From NCBI GenBank assembly GCA_007131295.1, contig SLQW01000215.1, positions 1-37,979 on the forward strand: a stretch of DNA of 37,979 bases. The letters are read 5' to 3'. The position numbers and the translations under genes were made by a program. This document shows, in pieces, positions 1 through 10,336 of the stretch. This DNA is from Pseudomonadales bacterium. Its GTDB lineage: Bacteria; Pseudomonadota; Gammaproteobacteria; Pseudomonadales; Azotimanducaceae. The notes beneath the pieces are model-generated. The model was given only the letters and a program-made list of their open reading frames with translations, was not told where the DNA came from and searched no databases. Each line of letters opens with the position of its first letter. Position 1 is the stretch's first letter.

Positions 1-1625
1 CCCTGGAACAACAGGCCACCGGCCGTGGACAGCAGGCCGCCGTTCCAGGAGCCGGAGTGCTGCACCCGCCAGGCCTCGCGCTGGTTGATCGGATCCCAGG
101 CCGCGAGATGTCCGCGCACCAGAGCCCGGTTCGCCAGCTCTTCGTTCAGATCCCCAGGCGGCGCGCTGAGCACAGTCTCGATGGCGGTGTTCCACTCGCC
201 CGGCTGATAGCGGAAGGCATTGTCCTGACCGAACATGAAGGGCATATCGAGAGCCGGGATGTAGACGAGGCCCGTGTCCGGCGAATAGGTCATGGGGTGC
301 CAGTTGTGACCGCCGTAAGGGGAGGGCTGGGTCAGCACCGGCTCTTCGTGGTAGTCCGCCGCAGGATTCTCCACCGGGCGACCAGTCTCGACGTCCACGT
401 GGCTCGCCCAGGTCACCGGGACGTAGGCCTCGGCGGAGATCAGTTCGCCGTTGGTACGATCCAGCACATAGAAGAACCCGTTCTTGGGTGCCTGCACGAT
501 GACTTTGCGGGTCTCGTCGTGGATCACCAGCTCGGTGAGGATCATGTGCTGGGTGGCGGTGTAGTCCCAACTGTCACCCGGCGTCGTCTGGTAGTACCAG
601 ACCATTTCGCCGGTATCGGGATTCAGGGCAACGATGGACGAGAGATAAAGATTGTCCCCGCCACCGGGGCTGCGCTCGTGCCGGTTCCAGGGTGAACCAT
701 TGCCCGTGCCCACATAGAGCAGGTTGAGCTCCGGGTCGAACGCCATGGAATCCCAGGCGGTGCCGCCGCCACCGATCTTCCACCACTCGCCGCGCCAGGT
801 CTCTGCGGCGCGCTCCATGTACTCGCCCTCGAACCCGTCGGCGGGGTTGCCGGGGACGACCCAGAAGCGCCAGACCTTCTCACCGCTCTCCGCATCGTAG
901 GCACTGACGTATCCACGAACGCCGTACTCGGCGCCGCCATTGCCGATGATGACGTTACCGTTCACGATCCGCGGCGCCCCGGTAATCGTATAGGGCCGGC
1001 TCGGGTCGATGGTCAGGGTTTCCCAGTCCGGCTGACCGGTGCCGGCATCGAGCGCCACCAGGCGCCCGTCCAGAGTGCCGACGTAAACCCGACCCTTCCA
1101 GACCGCGACGCCGCGATTGACCACGTCGCAACAGGCGTACTTGGCCCATTCCGGCGGTACTTCCGGATCGTAGGTCCAGAGGTGTTCTCCAGTGACCGCA
1201 TCGTGCGCGTAGACCACGGACCAGGACCCGGTGGTGAACATGATCCCGTCGACGACGATGGGCGTTGCCTGGAGGCCGCGGGTCGTGCCCGTATCCCAGT
1301 ACCAGGCGAGGCCGAGATCGGCGACGTTGTCGACGTTGATGCGCGCAAGCGGTGAGTGGCGCTGCTCGTCATAGGTGCGGCCGTGCGTGAGCCAGTCTCC
1401 CGGGCGGGCATCAGCGTCGCGGATGACTTCGCCGTCCACCTCCGCAACACGCGCCCGGATCGCTTCCGGCGTCAGGGCCCCGTTGCGCTCGGCGCGCTCC
1501 TCTGGTGCCACGGCAGCAGGCGCGGCAGGCTCGTCGGGACTGCAGGCAGCGAGACCGAGCACGGCGACCGCGACGAAGGTGATCGTAGCTCGGAACCCGG
1601 AAAACCGTTGAGTGCGAACGGACAT
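1..1625 (-). CDS. PQQ-dependent alcohol dehydrogenase, predicted lipoprotein (C-terminus beyond left edge)
   Basis: Quinoprotein dehydrogenase of the methanol/ethanol family, which oxidises alcohols in the periplasm with PQQ and passes electrons to a cytochrome. The 541 visible residues show beta-propeller repeats, the adjacent cysteine pair (C165-C166) that forms the disulfide ring over PQQ, a [14 protein letters not shown] segment (about 286-298), GTGNGSPWN (about 307-314) and SWDYT (352-356) holding the likely catalytic Asp354. The residue two after it is Thr, not the extra Asp of lanthanide enzymes, so a calcium enzyme is expected. The N-terminus has a hydrophobic stretch ending in LAAC (Cys28), a lipobox, so the enzyme may be membrane-anchored. 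The start at 1625 has an AGGGGAG ribosome site about 10 nt upstream. A C-terminal cytochrome domain cannot be judged because the gene leaves the window. It lies 95 nt downstream of the SDR gene on the same strand. Confidence 0.93.
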   Translation of the reverse strand, partial: MSVRTQRFSGFRATITFVAVAVLGLAACSPDEPAAPAAVAPEERAERNGALTPEAIRARVAEVDGEVIRDADARPGDWLTHGRTYDEQRHSPLARINVDNVADLGLAWYWDTGTTRGLQATPIVVDGIMFTTGSWSVVYAHDAVTGEHLWTYDPEVPPEWAKYACCDVVNRGVAVWKGRVYVGTLDGRLVALDAGTGQPDWETLTIDPSRPYTITGAPRIVNGNVIIGNGGAEYGVRGYVSAYDAESGEKVWRFWVVPGNPADGFEGEYMERAAETWRGEWWKIGGGGTAWDSMAFDPELNLLYVGTGNGSPWNRHERSPGGGDNLYLSSIVALNPDTGEMVWYYQTTPGDSWDYTATQHMILTELVIHDETRKVIVQAPKNGFFYVLDRTNGELISAEAYVPVTWASHVDVETGRPVENPAADYHEEPVLTQPSPYGGHNWHPMTYSPDTGLVYIPALDMPFMFGQDNAFRYQPGEWNTAIETVLSAPPGDLNEELANRALVRGHLAAWDPINQREAWRVQHSGSWNGGLLSTAGGLLFQ

Positions 1626-1720
1626 AAAACGACTGCTCCCCTGGAATCGTCTTGGAGGCCAGATGTGGCCAGGAGAGAATCTAACAAAGCCCGCTCGGAT
1701 GGAAGGCGTTTACTTGCAGG

Positions 1721-2401
1721 CTAGAGCGTCGTGGTCCAGCCCCCGGCAAGCGGAATGATCTGCCCGGGAATGAAACCTGCCTCGCTGGCCAGGAACAGGG
1801 CCAGCGAGGCGGTTTCCTCCGGCTCGCCGATGCGGCCTGCCGGCACGACTGCGCGCATGCGCTCGAGAAAGCTGTCGTCCTCGGTGAGCCCGGGCGGATA
1901 GTAGGTGTCGTTCGCGACGTAGTTCTGGGCAATCGCACAGACCAATACGCCATTGCGCGCGAGCTCGAGCCCCGCTGCCCGGAGATACGCGATCTGGGCG
2001 CCACGGGCGGCACAGTAGGCACTGTTCTTGGGAATGCCGCGCAGCGGAGCGGCGCTCGTCATGCCGATGATGCGGCCACCGCCCGACGCCTTCATGTAGC
2101 GCGCCACGGTCCCAACCAGGCCCATGAGGGGATGGACCAGCGCGTCGAACAGCGCGTGCCAGTCCGCATCCCGGGTCTCGTCGACCAGCGCTGGATGCGG
2201 TGGCAGCGCCAGATTCGCGACCAGGACATCGACGCCGCCATGCCGCTCGGCGACGCTGCGACCGCCATCGATGCCGCGGGGGGCGGTCGTATCGCCGATG
2301 ACTTCGCCACCCTCGTCCCGGAAACGGCGAGCAATGGCGGGACCCATGAAGCGGTCGGCCTGAGTCACCAGGATGCGTTTGCCTTCAAGCCGCCCGCTCA
2401 T
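1721..2401 (-). CDS. Atypical short-chain dehydrogenase/reductase-like protein
   Basis: A 226-residue Rossmann-fold protein of the SDR superfamily, which normally carries out NAD(P)-dependent oxidation or reduction of hydroxy or keto groups. The overall SDR pattern is present: an N-terminal beta-alpha-beta unit, VANLAL where NNAG usually sits (about 61-66), Ser116 in a GMTSAAP strand, Tyr129 and a C-terminal PGQIIPLAGG segment. Two key signatures are changed. The glycine-rich TGxxxGxG loop reads TQADRFMG (13-20), and the catalytic YxxxK reads Y129-CAA-R133, so Arg replaces the Lys. This suggests altered cofactor binding or loss of ordinary SDR catalysis. It lies 96 nt downstream of the acyltransferase gene and could be co-transcribed with the storage-lipid genes. 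Substrate unknown. Confidence 0.85.
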   Translation of the reverse strand: MSGRLEGKRILVTQADRFMGPAIARRFRDEGGEVIGDTTAPRGIDGGRSVAERHGGVDVLVANLALPPHPALVDETRDADWHALFDALVHPLMGLVGTVARYMKASGGGRIIGMTSAAPLRGIPKNSAYCAARGAQIAYLRAAGLELARNGVLVCAIAQNYVANDTYYPPGLTEDDSFLERMRAVVPAGRIGEPEETASLALFLASEAGFIPGQIIPLAGGWTTTL

Positions 2402-2497
2402 GTTCGCCCCCTGCCGTCAACCACCAGCTCAATCTGGCCAATGCCCCTGCGTCCGGCGAGCGCTGGCGCTCAGTTGCCCGCGGCCGGGGGCTCCGTC

Positions 2498-3970
2498 TCA
2501 GGTGGTGTAGGTCGGTTCCGGCGCGGGCTGCTGTTGCGGCGCGAACTGCGGTTCGTCGCGCACGCCTGCCGCGGCCGCCAGCTCCTCGAATGAGGCCTCG
2601 ATGCACTCGGCATAAAACTCCGGGTCCGGCATGATCTCCCGGCACGACGTGAAGGAGATAGTGATCTCGCCGCAATAGCTGAACACCGGATGGATCAGCG
2701 CCATGCCATCGACCACCGGACCAAGCCCATACTGGGTGACGAGGCGGGCGCCGCCCATATAAAGCGACTGCTGTGGTCCGGGAATGTTCGTCACCACACA
2801 GTTGAAGATCGGCCGCATCCGGTTGGCCATTCCCGCGCGGGTGTAGAGGCGTGCCGCCAGTCCCGCCAGCGAAGATGGAACGAACTGGCTGTAGTCGGTC
2901 ATCAGCCGCGCGCCCACCGCCTCGGTCAGCGCCTTGGACTGCAGCGTACCTTCGTGCACCGCCTGCAGCCGCGCAATGGGCTCACCCACATCCGAGCGCA
3001 GCTGGGCCGCCATCGCTGCGACCTGGTTGCCCATCGCACCGGACTTATCCTTTCCGCGCACCGATATCGGGGCCATCGCCACCAGCGACTCCACCGGCAG
3101 CTCGTTCTTGCTCATCAGGTAGCGCCGCAGCGCACCGCCGACGATGGCGAGCACCGCATCGTTCACGGTCGCACCCGGGACCGCCGACTTGATCGCGCGC
3201 ATCTTCGCCAACGGGAAGGAGCGTCCGTCGACTACACGGTGCGGCGAAATCGTGCCGTTGAAGCGGGTCCGCGGCACTGCAGCGGGAACCTTGAACGTCT
3301 CATTGCGGAGCCCGGCCGCGACTCGACCGATCGCCGGCACCGTGTTCGCCATGACGCGCGCGAAATGAAACGGAGTGCGCAGGTTGTTGCCCCAGGCCCG
3401 CAGGATCAGTTCTGCGGAAAGCGGGTCACGATCCGCTGCCCACGGCTTCTCCGGTGGCGGGACGTTTGCCACGGGCTCGAGATCGTGAATGGCGCCGGTG
3501 ATTTCGGCACCGGAAACGCCGTCGATAGCCGCATGGTGGATCTTGGAGACGATGGCAAAGCTACCCGGGGGCAGACCCTTTACCTGCTCCAGCCCCTCGA
3601 TGACGTAGAACTCCCAGAGCGGCTTCGTCGTGTCCAGCGGACGCGCGTGCAGACGTGCGGTCTGAATACAGAGCTGGCGCCAGTCCCCCGGCTTCGGCAG
3701 GGCGATGTGGCGGACATGGAACTCCAGATCGAAGTCAGGATCGTTCACCCAGTAGGGGTGGTCGAGATCCAGCGGAACCCGGACGACGCGCTGCCGGAAC
3801 GTGCGCGCGAGATGCAGGCGACCCTGAATCGTTTCGAGAATCTCTTTGAAGCGAACGAAGGATCCCGGTGCGGTCGATGGGTCGTACACCGCCAGGGCGC
3901 CAATGTGCATGGGCTGATTGGGCGTCTCGAAGTAGAGGAAAGACGCGTCCATTCCACTGAGCTGTTCCAT
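2498..3970 (-). CDS. Wax ester synthase/diacylglycerol acyltransferase (WS/DGAT)
   Basis: Transfers a fatty acyl group from acyl-CoA to a fatty alcohol or diacylglycerol, producing wax ester or triacylglycerol storage lipid at the inner face of the membrane. The 490-residue length is typical of the bacterial WS/DGAT family. The active-site motif HHAAIDG (HHxxxDG) is at 145-151, preceded by KPLWEFYVIEGL (about 117-128); a TVNDAVLAIVGG segment corresponds to the second conserved ND block. I chose the ATG at 3970 because GGGAGG lies about 8 nt upstream and the protein then begins MEQLSGMDASFLY, as in the family; a GTG or ATG further upstream would add ten unlikely residues. It follows the hydrolase gene by 34 nt, so an operon with hydrolase, phasin and possibly phaR is likely. 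Whether wax esters or TAG are made cannot be told from sequence. Confidence 0.95.
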   Translation of the reverse strand: MEQLSGMDASFLYFETPNQPMHIGALAVYDPSTAPGSFVRFKEILETIQGRLHLARTFRQRVVRVPLDLDHPYWVNDPDFDLEFHVRHIALPKPGDWRQLCIQTARLHARPLDTTKPLWEFYVIEGLEQVKGLPPGSFAIVSKIHHAAIDGVSGAEITGAIHDLEPVANVPPPEKPWAADRDPLSAELILRAWGNNLRTPFHFARVMANTVPAIGRVAAGLRNETFKVPAAVPRTRFNGTISPHRVVDGRSFPLAKMRAIKSAVPGATVNDAVLAIVGGALRRYLMSKNELPVESLVAMAPISVRGKDKSGAMGNQVAAMAAQLRSDVGEPIARLQAVHEGTLQSKALTEAVGARLMTDYSQFVPSSLAGLAARLYTRAGMANRMRPIFNCVVTNIPGPQQSLYMGGARLVTQYGLGPVVDGMALIHPVFSYCGEITISFTSCREIMPDPEFYAECIEASFEELAAAAGVRDEPQFAPQQQPAPEPTYTT

Positions 3971-4004
3971 GACCTGACTCCCTCCCAGGAACACGATCAA
4001 TTGG

Positions 4005-4775
4005 CTAACGTTCGGGCCTGAGCAGCGGTCGCAGCCACCAGGGTGGATCGAAGGCTCGCCACTGGCCCGCTGGCTGGCTCAAACGATCTGCCACCGCGTA
4101 AAGCACGGCAGCATGGACGCCCAGGCCCAGGTGGCTGGCCAGGACTTCCAGATTTTCGCGCTCCGGACCAGGCTGCTCGCGGGCAATCTGCCAGGGAACG
4201 ATACCGTCACTGCGGGACCAGATGGCGCTGCTGGGCACGCCTTGTGGCGGATCCCGCCGCGGTCCCCGGGCAAATCGCCGACTTCCGTTCCCATCCTGCT
4301 CGCCCTGAAGCTGGCGGTAAAGCTGCCAGGCCCGAGTCCGGGTCGGGCTGCCGGAAATGGGACTGCCCAGAGTGACGAGGTTGCGCACCCCTTCCGGACG
4401 ACGGCGCGCGAGATTGCGCGCGAACACGCCTCCCAGTGACCACCCGACCAGGCTTATCGGCGCACCGGTTTCGTCGAGAGTCCGGGAAAGCAGATGGTCC
4501 AATGCATCTCTGAGCTCGGGCGACCCGAGGTTACGCCCGAGCTCCCAACCCCGCGCGTCGAAGCCCTGCCGCCGCAGGAACTCCCGGAGCACGACCGTCG
4601 AGCGGTCGCTCGCCGTGAACCCAGGAACGACCAGCACACGATGACCGTCGCCGCGAGCGGCTCCCCTGAGCCAGAGACTACCGGGCAGCAGGGACGCAAG
4701 GTCCGCTGCTGCCCGCAGAGGCTCGGTCAGGCCGAGCAGCGGCGATGGGCGCGGGACGAACGTCTCCTCAGCCAT
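4005..4775 (-). CDS. Alpha/beta hydrolase, esterase/lipase-like (paralogue 1)
   Basis: A 256-residue alpha/beta hydrolase, probably an esterase or lipase. The nucleophile elbow GWSLGG places Ser113; the likely acid and base are Asp190 (in SRSDG) and His215 (in LASHLG). An oxyanion segment VVPGFTASDRST is at 49-60. No signal peptide is visible, so a cytoplasmic or membrane-surface role is expected. It is flanked by the phasin gene (20 nt upstream) and the WS/DGAT gene (34 nt downstream), which suggests work on storage lipid or acyl donors. It is clearly homologous along its whole length to the hydrolase at 6327-7178, sharing the PGF-ASD-ST, GRNLG, SLGG, LGSP, DGI, SH-G and VADRL-QPAG-W blocks. 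The exact substrate is unknown. Confidence 0.88.
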   Translation of the reverse strand: MAEETFVPRPSPLLGLTEPLRAAADLASLLPGSLWLRGAARGDGHRVLVVPGFTASDRSTVVLREFLRRQGFDARGWELGRNLGSPELRDALDHLLSRTLDETGAPISLVGWSLGGVFARNLARRRPEGVRNLVTLGSPISGSPTRTRAWQLYRQLQGEQDGNGSRRFARGPRRDPPQGVPSSAIWSRSDGIVPWQIAREQPGPERENLEVLASHLGLGVHAAVLYAVADRLSQPAGQWRAFDPPWWLRPLLRPER

Positions 4776-4795
4776 AGCCGCCTGTCACGCATGCC

Positions 4796-5251
4796 TCAGA
4801 ACGTCGTATTCGGATTGCTCGAAAACGGTTGCGGAGCAGGCTGATCAGGCGCCACGGCTTCGGCGACTTCCGCGCGAGCCTGATTCACGGTCTCAGTGAC
4901 CTTCGCTTCGGCCGTTTCCGCCGCCTCGGCCACTTCTTCGCGACCACGACGGAAGGCGCTGGTCACCACCTCGCGGGCACTGTTACCGCCTTCGCGCAGC
5001 GTCTCGATATTGTCCCGGGCGACCGCGGACACTTTGGAGCCCACTTCCTTGATGTAGGCACGCTGGGCGTCCATAGCATCACGCAGGGACTCGGCCTGAG
5101 AAAGGGTCTTGACCTGTTGCACGCTGGACTCGACCAGATCGCCAAAGAACGCGTTCTGCCGCAGGAGGATGGAACCGGTGGTCTCAGCGTTGATGAGGAC
5201 CAGATCGTTGACCGGCTTGAGGACACTCTTGATTCGGGTTTGGGTCGACAT
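4796..5251 (-). CDS. Phasin family protein
   Basis: A 151-residue, mostly helical, Ala/Glu/Val-rich protein of the phasin family. Phasins coat the surface of polyhydroxyalkanoate granules and sometimes neutral-lipid inclusions. The N-terminal half has the phasin pattern (KPVNDLVLINAETTGSILLRQ... then VESSVQQVKTLSQAESLRDAMDAQRAY); the C-terminal third is a charged coiled-coil-like run rich in EVAEAAETAEAKVTE repeats, ending in a Pro-rich tail. The start at 5251 is supported by GAGAGG about 8 nt upstream; a longer reading frame to 5341 would begin inside the promoter and contain an implausible cysteine-rich leader. It is the gene directly downstream of phaR and has its own strong promoter with PhaR-like operators. 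Confidence 0.92.
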   Translation of the reverse strand: MSTQTRIKSVLKPVNDLVLINAETTGSILLRQNAFFGDLVESSVQQVKTLSQAESLRDAMDAQRAYIKEVGSKVSAVARDNIETLREGGNSAREVVTSAFRRGREEVAEAAETAEAKVTETVNQARAEVAEAVAPDQPAPQPFSSNPNTTF

Positions 5252-5284
5252 GGCGAACACCTCTCTACTCAAGCTGCCTTCGCG

Positions 5285-5314
5285 TTGTGCGCTGCAGCAA
5301 TTTGTGCAGTGCAA
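5285..5314. promoter_or_regulatory. Two PhaR-like operator repeats overlapping the phasin promoter
   Basis: On the minus strand this reads TTGCACTGCACAA followed by TTGCTGCAGCGCACAA (5314-5302 and 5300-5285), two related TGC/GCA-rich repeats one base apart. PhaR is known to bind TGC-rich repeats upstream of phasin genes and to be released when PHA granules form. The repeats cover the end of the -10 box, the start site and the early leader, as expected for repression. Assignment to PhaR is by resemblance and position, not tested. Confidence 0.6.
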
Positions 5315-5341
5315 TATAGGTGTGCCGAATGCGGCTGTCAA
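5313..5341 (-). promoter_or_regulatory. Sigma70-type promoter of the phasin gene
   Basis: On the minus strand a perfect -35 TTGACA (5341-5336), a 17-base spacer and TATATT as -10 (5318-5313) lie about 60 nt before the phasin start. Transcription should begin near 5306. The -35 box overlaps the last codons of phaR, so the phasin can be expressed independently of it. Confidence 0.75.
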
Positions 5342-5949
5342 CCCCTTGTCCCAGGCTCATCTTTCCCCTTAGCAGCATCCTCTGCGGCAGGGAGGGACGG
5401 TGGAGCATCCTCACTTGCGCTCTGGTCCTGCTGCCCTGCATCAAAGTAGGGCTGGTCGGGCGGCGTGGCCGGCGGCTGCTCCTCCTGCCCCTTCTGCTCG
5501 CGCTGCACAAGATTACGCCAGAAACTCAGGTTCTGATCTGCCAACTTCTGAACGAGCTTGACCGGCGAGGCACTGAGCATGTCGCGCATGCGTCGCTGAT
5601 ACAGCTCCTGCTGCTGCAGGAAGACCATCACGCTCTGCTCGATGTAGCGCGCCAGTACGCCCTGCATGCTGTCGCCATAGAAGCGGATGAGCTGCTGCAG
5701 AAGTCGGTTGGTGAGCAGCGGCTCGTGCCCTTCGCTCTCCTGCTCGGCGATGATCTGCAGCAGGACGCTGCGGGTCAGGTCGGCGCCACTCCTGGAATCC
5801 ACCACCTGAATGCTCTCGTTCTCGAGCACCATCTGCCGCACGTCTTCGAGCGTCACATAGACGCTGTTCTGAGTGTCGTAAAGCCGGCGGTTGGGGTATT
5901 TCTTGAGCACTCTCAAGGCAGTGAAGCTCCTGCTGCGCCTGCGATACAT
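5338..5949 (-). CDS. phaR: Polyhydroxyalkanoate synthesis repressor PhaR
   Basis: A 203-residue DNA-binding regulator of PHA storage. The N-terminal PHB accumulation regulatory DNA-binding domain is obvious (RVLKKYPNRRLYDT at about 13-26, then YVTLEDVRQMVLE), followed by the second PHB_acc block with LLQIIAEQE and a Gln-rich helix (MVFLQQQELYQRRM). The C-terminus is low-complexity, rich in Gln, Pro and Asp. PhaR represses phasin and its own gene and is titrated by PHA granules. The start at 5949 has no good ribosome site, so an alternative nearby start is possible. It is divergent from the DUF6489-like gene with 75 nt between them. No PHA synthase gene is present in the window. Confidence 0.93.
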   Translation of the reverse strand: MYRRRSRSFTALRVLKKYPNRRLYDTQNSVYVTLEDVRQMVLENESIQVVDSRSGADLTRSVLLQIIAEQESEGHEPLLTNRLLQQLIRFYGDSMQGVLARYIEQSVMVFLQQQELYQRRMRDMLSASPVKLVQKLADQNLSFWRNLVQREQKGQEEQPPATPPDQPYFDAGQQDQSASEDAPPSLPAAEDAAKGKDEPGTRG

Positions 5950-6024
5950 GCCGGCAGGCGTCTTGCGGGCCGGGCTGGCATGCTACATTGCGCAACTCGC
6001 CGCCTGCCCGCAACCGGAGGCCGT

Positions 6025-6360
6025 ATGAAAGTCAATGTCGAATTCGAGATGACGCCGGAGGAGATGCGCCGGCTGCTAGGGCTGCCGGATGTAGCCCCGG
6101 TCAACGACCTGATCGTGGAAAAACTGCGCGACCAGGTGGAGAAGAGCCTCGACGGTACGCTGCTACGCAACATGCTGCAGTCCATCGTCAAGGGCGGCAC
6201 CCAGGGCATCGAGGCCTATCAGACCCTGCTCACGAACATCTTCAATAAGGTCCGCAATGGCCCGGAGGCCCCTCCGGGAACCCCGAAGCCCCCGCCCGGT
6301 GCCGAGCCGCCGCCAGCTAGTGGCGGTCAGGGTGCGAATATGGGGCCCGGAAAAACATAG
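6025..6360 (+). CDS. DUF6489-like small protein
   Basis: A 111-residue cytoplasmic protein starting MKVNVEFEMTPEEMRRLLGLPDV, which matches what I recall of the DUF6489 family, whose function is unknown. Residues 1-75 look helical and conserved; from about residue 79 the chain becomes a Pro/Gly-rich tail (GPEAPPGTPKPPPGAEPPP). A GGAGG ribosome site ends 4 nt before the ATG. It is divergent from phaR, and its last 34 nt overlap the 3' end of the hydrolase gene on the opposite strand, so the Pro-rich tail is encoded antisense to that gene. The neighbourhood suggests a link to storage granules, but this is inference only. Confidence 0.75.
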   Translation: MKVNVEFEMTPEEMRRLLGLPDVAPVNDLIVEKLRDQVEKSLDGTLLRNMLQSIVKGGTQGIEAYQTLLTNIFNKVRNGPEAPPGTPKPPPGAEPPPASGGQGANMGPGKT

Positions 6361-7178
6361 CGCCGCCAGCCGGTGCGGGCGAAACGCTGCCAACGCCCCG
6401 CGGGCTGGGCGAGCCGGTCCGCCACCACGCACAGGACCACCGGATTGAAGGCCATGCCGCAGTGACTGCCGACGATCTCGACATTGTCGGTCATGGGCCC
6501 GTCGCGCTCGATACAGATCCGCCAGTGGGCGATGCCATCGGTCTTGCTGAAGATGGCGGTGCTCGGAACAGGCGGCGGCGCCTGCATGTCGGCGAAGCCA
6601 TGTTCCCGCCGCGCCTCTGCAGCGCTGCGGCCCGTGGACAGTTCGAACAATCGGGCGACCCCAGGATTCGTACCCCCGCCGTCCTCGGTACCGAAGGGAC
6701 TGCCGAGACTGATCACCTGCCGGACTTCAGCGGGTACGACACGAGCGATTTCGCGAACGTAGATACCACCGAGCGACTGGCCGATAAGCGTGACAGCCTC
6801 GCCTCTGAGGTCTGCAAGCCGCTTCACCGCAGCGACCATATCCTCCATGAGCGAGCCGCGGGGGCCGAGGTTGCGGCCGAAGTTCCATGGATGGGGATCG
6901 TAGTCGAGGCGCTTGAGATGCCGGCGGAACAGGGCTGTCGACTGGTCGCTGGCCATGAAGCCGGGCAGCACCATTATCGGGTGGCCGTCACCGCGAGGCA
7001 GGCTCGTGAGCAACGGCCCGAGGGTGAGCATGGAGCCAACCTCCAGCAGGGTCCGCTGCGCCTCCGCCAGGGTCAGCAACAGGTGGGGGCCTTTACGGCG
7101 CCCGGAACGCCGAACCGCAGGCTCAGGGGCGGCAAAATGTGCCGCGACCTGAACGGCGTCCAGGGTCGAATCGGTCAT
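6327..7178 (-). CDS. Alpha/beta hydrolase, esterase/lipase-like (paralogue 2)
   Basis: A 283-residue alpha/beta hydrolase with nucleophile elbow GQSLGG (Ser135), likely acid Asp214 (SKTDGI) and base His239 (GSHCG), and oxyanion segment VLPGFMASDQST (about 70-81). It is a full-length homologue of the hydrolase at 4005-4775, with about 27 extra N-terminal residues. The start at 7178 has AGGGGAG about 6 nt upstream; a reading frame to 7274 would overlap the promoter and palindrome, so I reject it. No signal peptide is seen. It is divergent from aceE and convergent with the DUF6489-like gene, with a 34-nt overlap at the 3' ends. Likely substrates are lipid or polyester esters, judging from the neighbours. 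Confidence 0.88.
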   Translation of the reverse strand: MTDSTLDAVQVAAHFAAPEPAVRRSGRRKGPHLLLTLAEAQRTLLEVGSMLTLGPLLTSLPRGDGHPIMVLPGFMASDQSTALFRRHLKRLDYDPHPWNFGRNLGPRGSLMEDMVAAVKRLADLRGEAVTLIGQSLGGIYVREIARVVPAEVRQVISLGSPFGTEDGGGTNPGVARLFELSTGRSAAEARREHGFADMQAPPPVPSTAIFSKTDGIAHWRICIERDGPMTDNVEIVGSHCGMAFNPVVLCVVADRLAQPAGRWQRFARTGWRRYVFPGPIFAP

Positions 7179-7236
7179 GCACGCTCCCCTCGCCACGGCG
7201 ACCTTGCGTCCGGGCCCTTCCGCGGTGCTCAGTCGC

Positions 7237-7266
7237 GTTATAGCACCCATCGTTCGATCGAACCAA
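7237..7266 (-). promoter_or_regulatory. Putative promoter of hydrolase paralogue 2 with embedded palindrome
   Basis: On the minus strand TTGGTT (7266-7261), an 18-base spacer and TATAAC (7242-7237) form a plausible sigma70 promoter. The spacer contains most of the perfect 12-bp palindrome GTTCGATCGAAC (7252-7263), itself inside a looser ATCGTT...AACGAT pair (7250-7271). That layout suits a TetR-type or similar repressor, but no candidate regulator is adjacent. Confidence 0.45.
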
Positions 7267-7301
7267 ACGATCAAAGCGCTCGGTTACAGGCGCCCTACAT
7301 C

Positions 7302-7307
7302 TATAAT
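7302..7307 (+). promoter_or_regulatory. Putative -10 box of aceE
   Basis: TATAAT lies 27 nt before the aceE start codon, followed by the ribosome site GGGAGGT (7321-7327). No convincing -35 hexamer is found at 16-18 bp spacing, so an activator or a weak promoter may be involved. Confidence 0.45.
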
Positions 7308-7333
7308 CGGCAGTCAGGGCGGGAGGTAAAGGC

Positions 7334-10018
<2,685 letters not shown>

Positions 10019-10336
10019 TGCGCGTGGTACGTGGCGGTCGAACCCGACGCAGCAGCGGCACGGGGCAGGGAACAGCGGTTCAAGAGGCGACAAGCTTGCC
10101 GCGGTCTGTCGACTGGTTTCGCCGGCCCAGAGGCAAAGGCGGACAGTCGAGCGATTCCTGCGCCTGACGGTCGGCCTCATCGGGGCAGCGTTCAGGGGCG
10201 GAAGAGCCCTGGGTCAATCAAGAAAGGGGCCCGCGCGAACGAACACCAACAGCCACTCACCGGACGGATCGCCAGGCCTGAAGCTCGCCTGCGTGCGTGA
10301 CTTCGGCCCCGCAAAAACGAAACGAGAGAGTGATCG
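10019..10336. other. Intergenic stretch without recognised feature
   Basis: This 318-nt gap between aceE and the aminotransferase gene has no supported gene, no clear terminator with a T-tract and no REP-like palindrome. Short reading frames through it show no family resemblance. The aminotransferase ribosome site (GAGAGAG) lies at its right end. Confidence 0.6.

Noticed and set aside
2690-4021. A 443-codon plus-strand frame
   Set aside because: Antisense to the WS/DGAT gene; Arg/His-rich composition typical of a shadow frame.
10100-10155. Repeated TCGACTG/CAGTCGA segments in the aceE downstream gap
   Set aside because: Only seven bases match as an inverted pair; no more than expected by chance.
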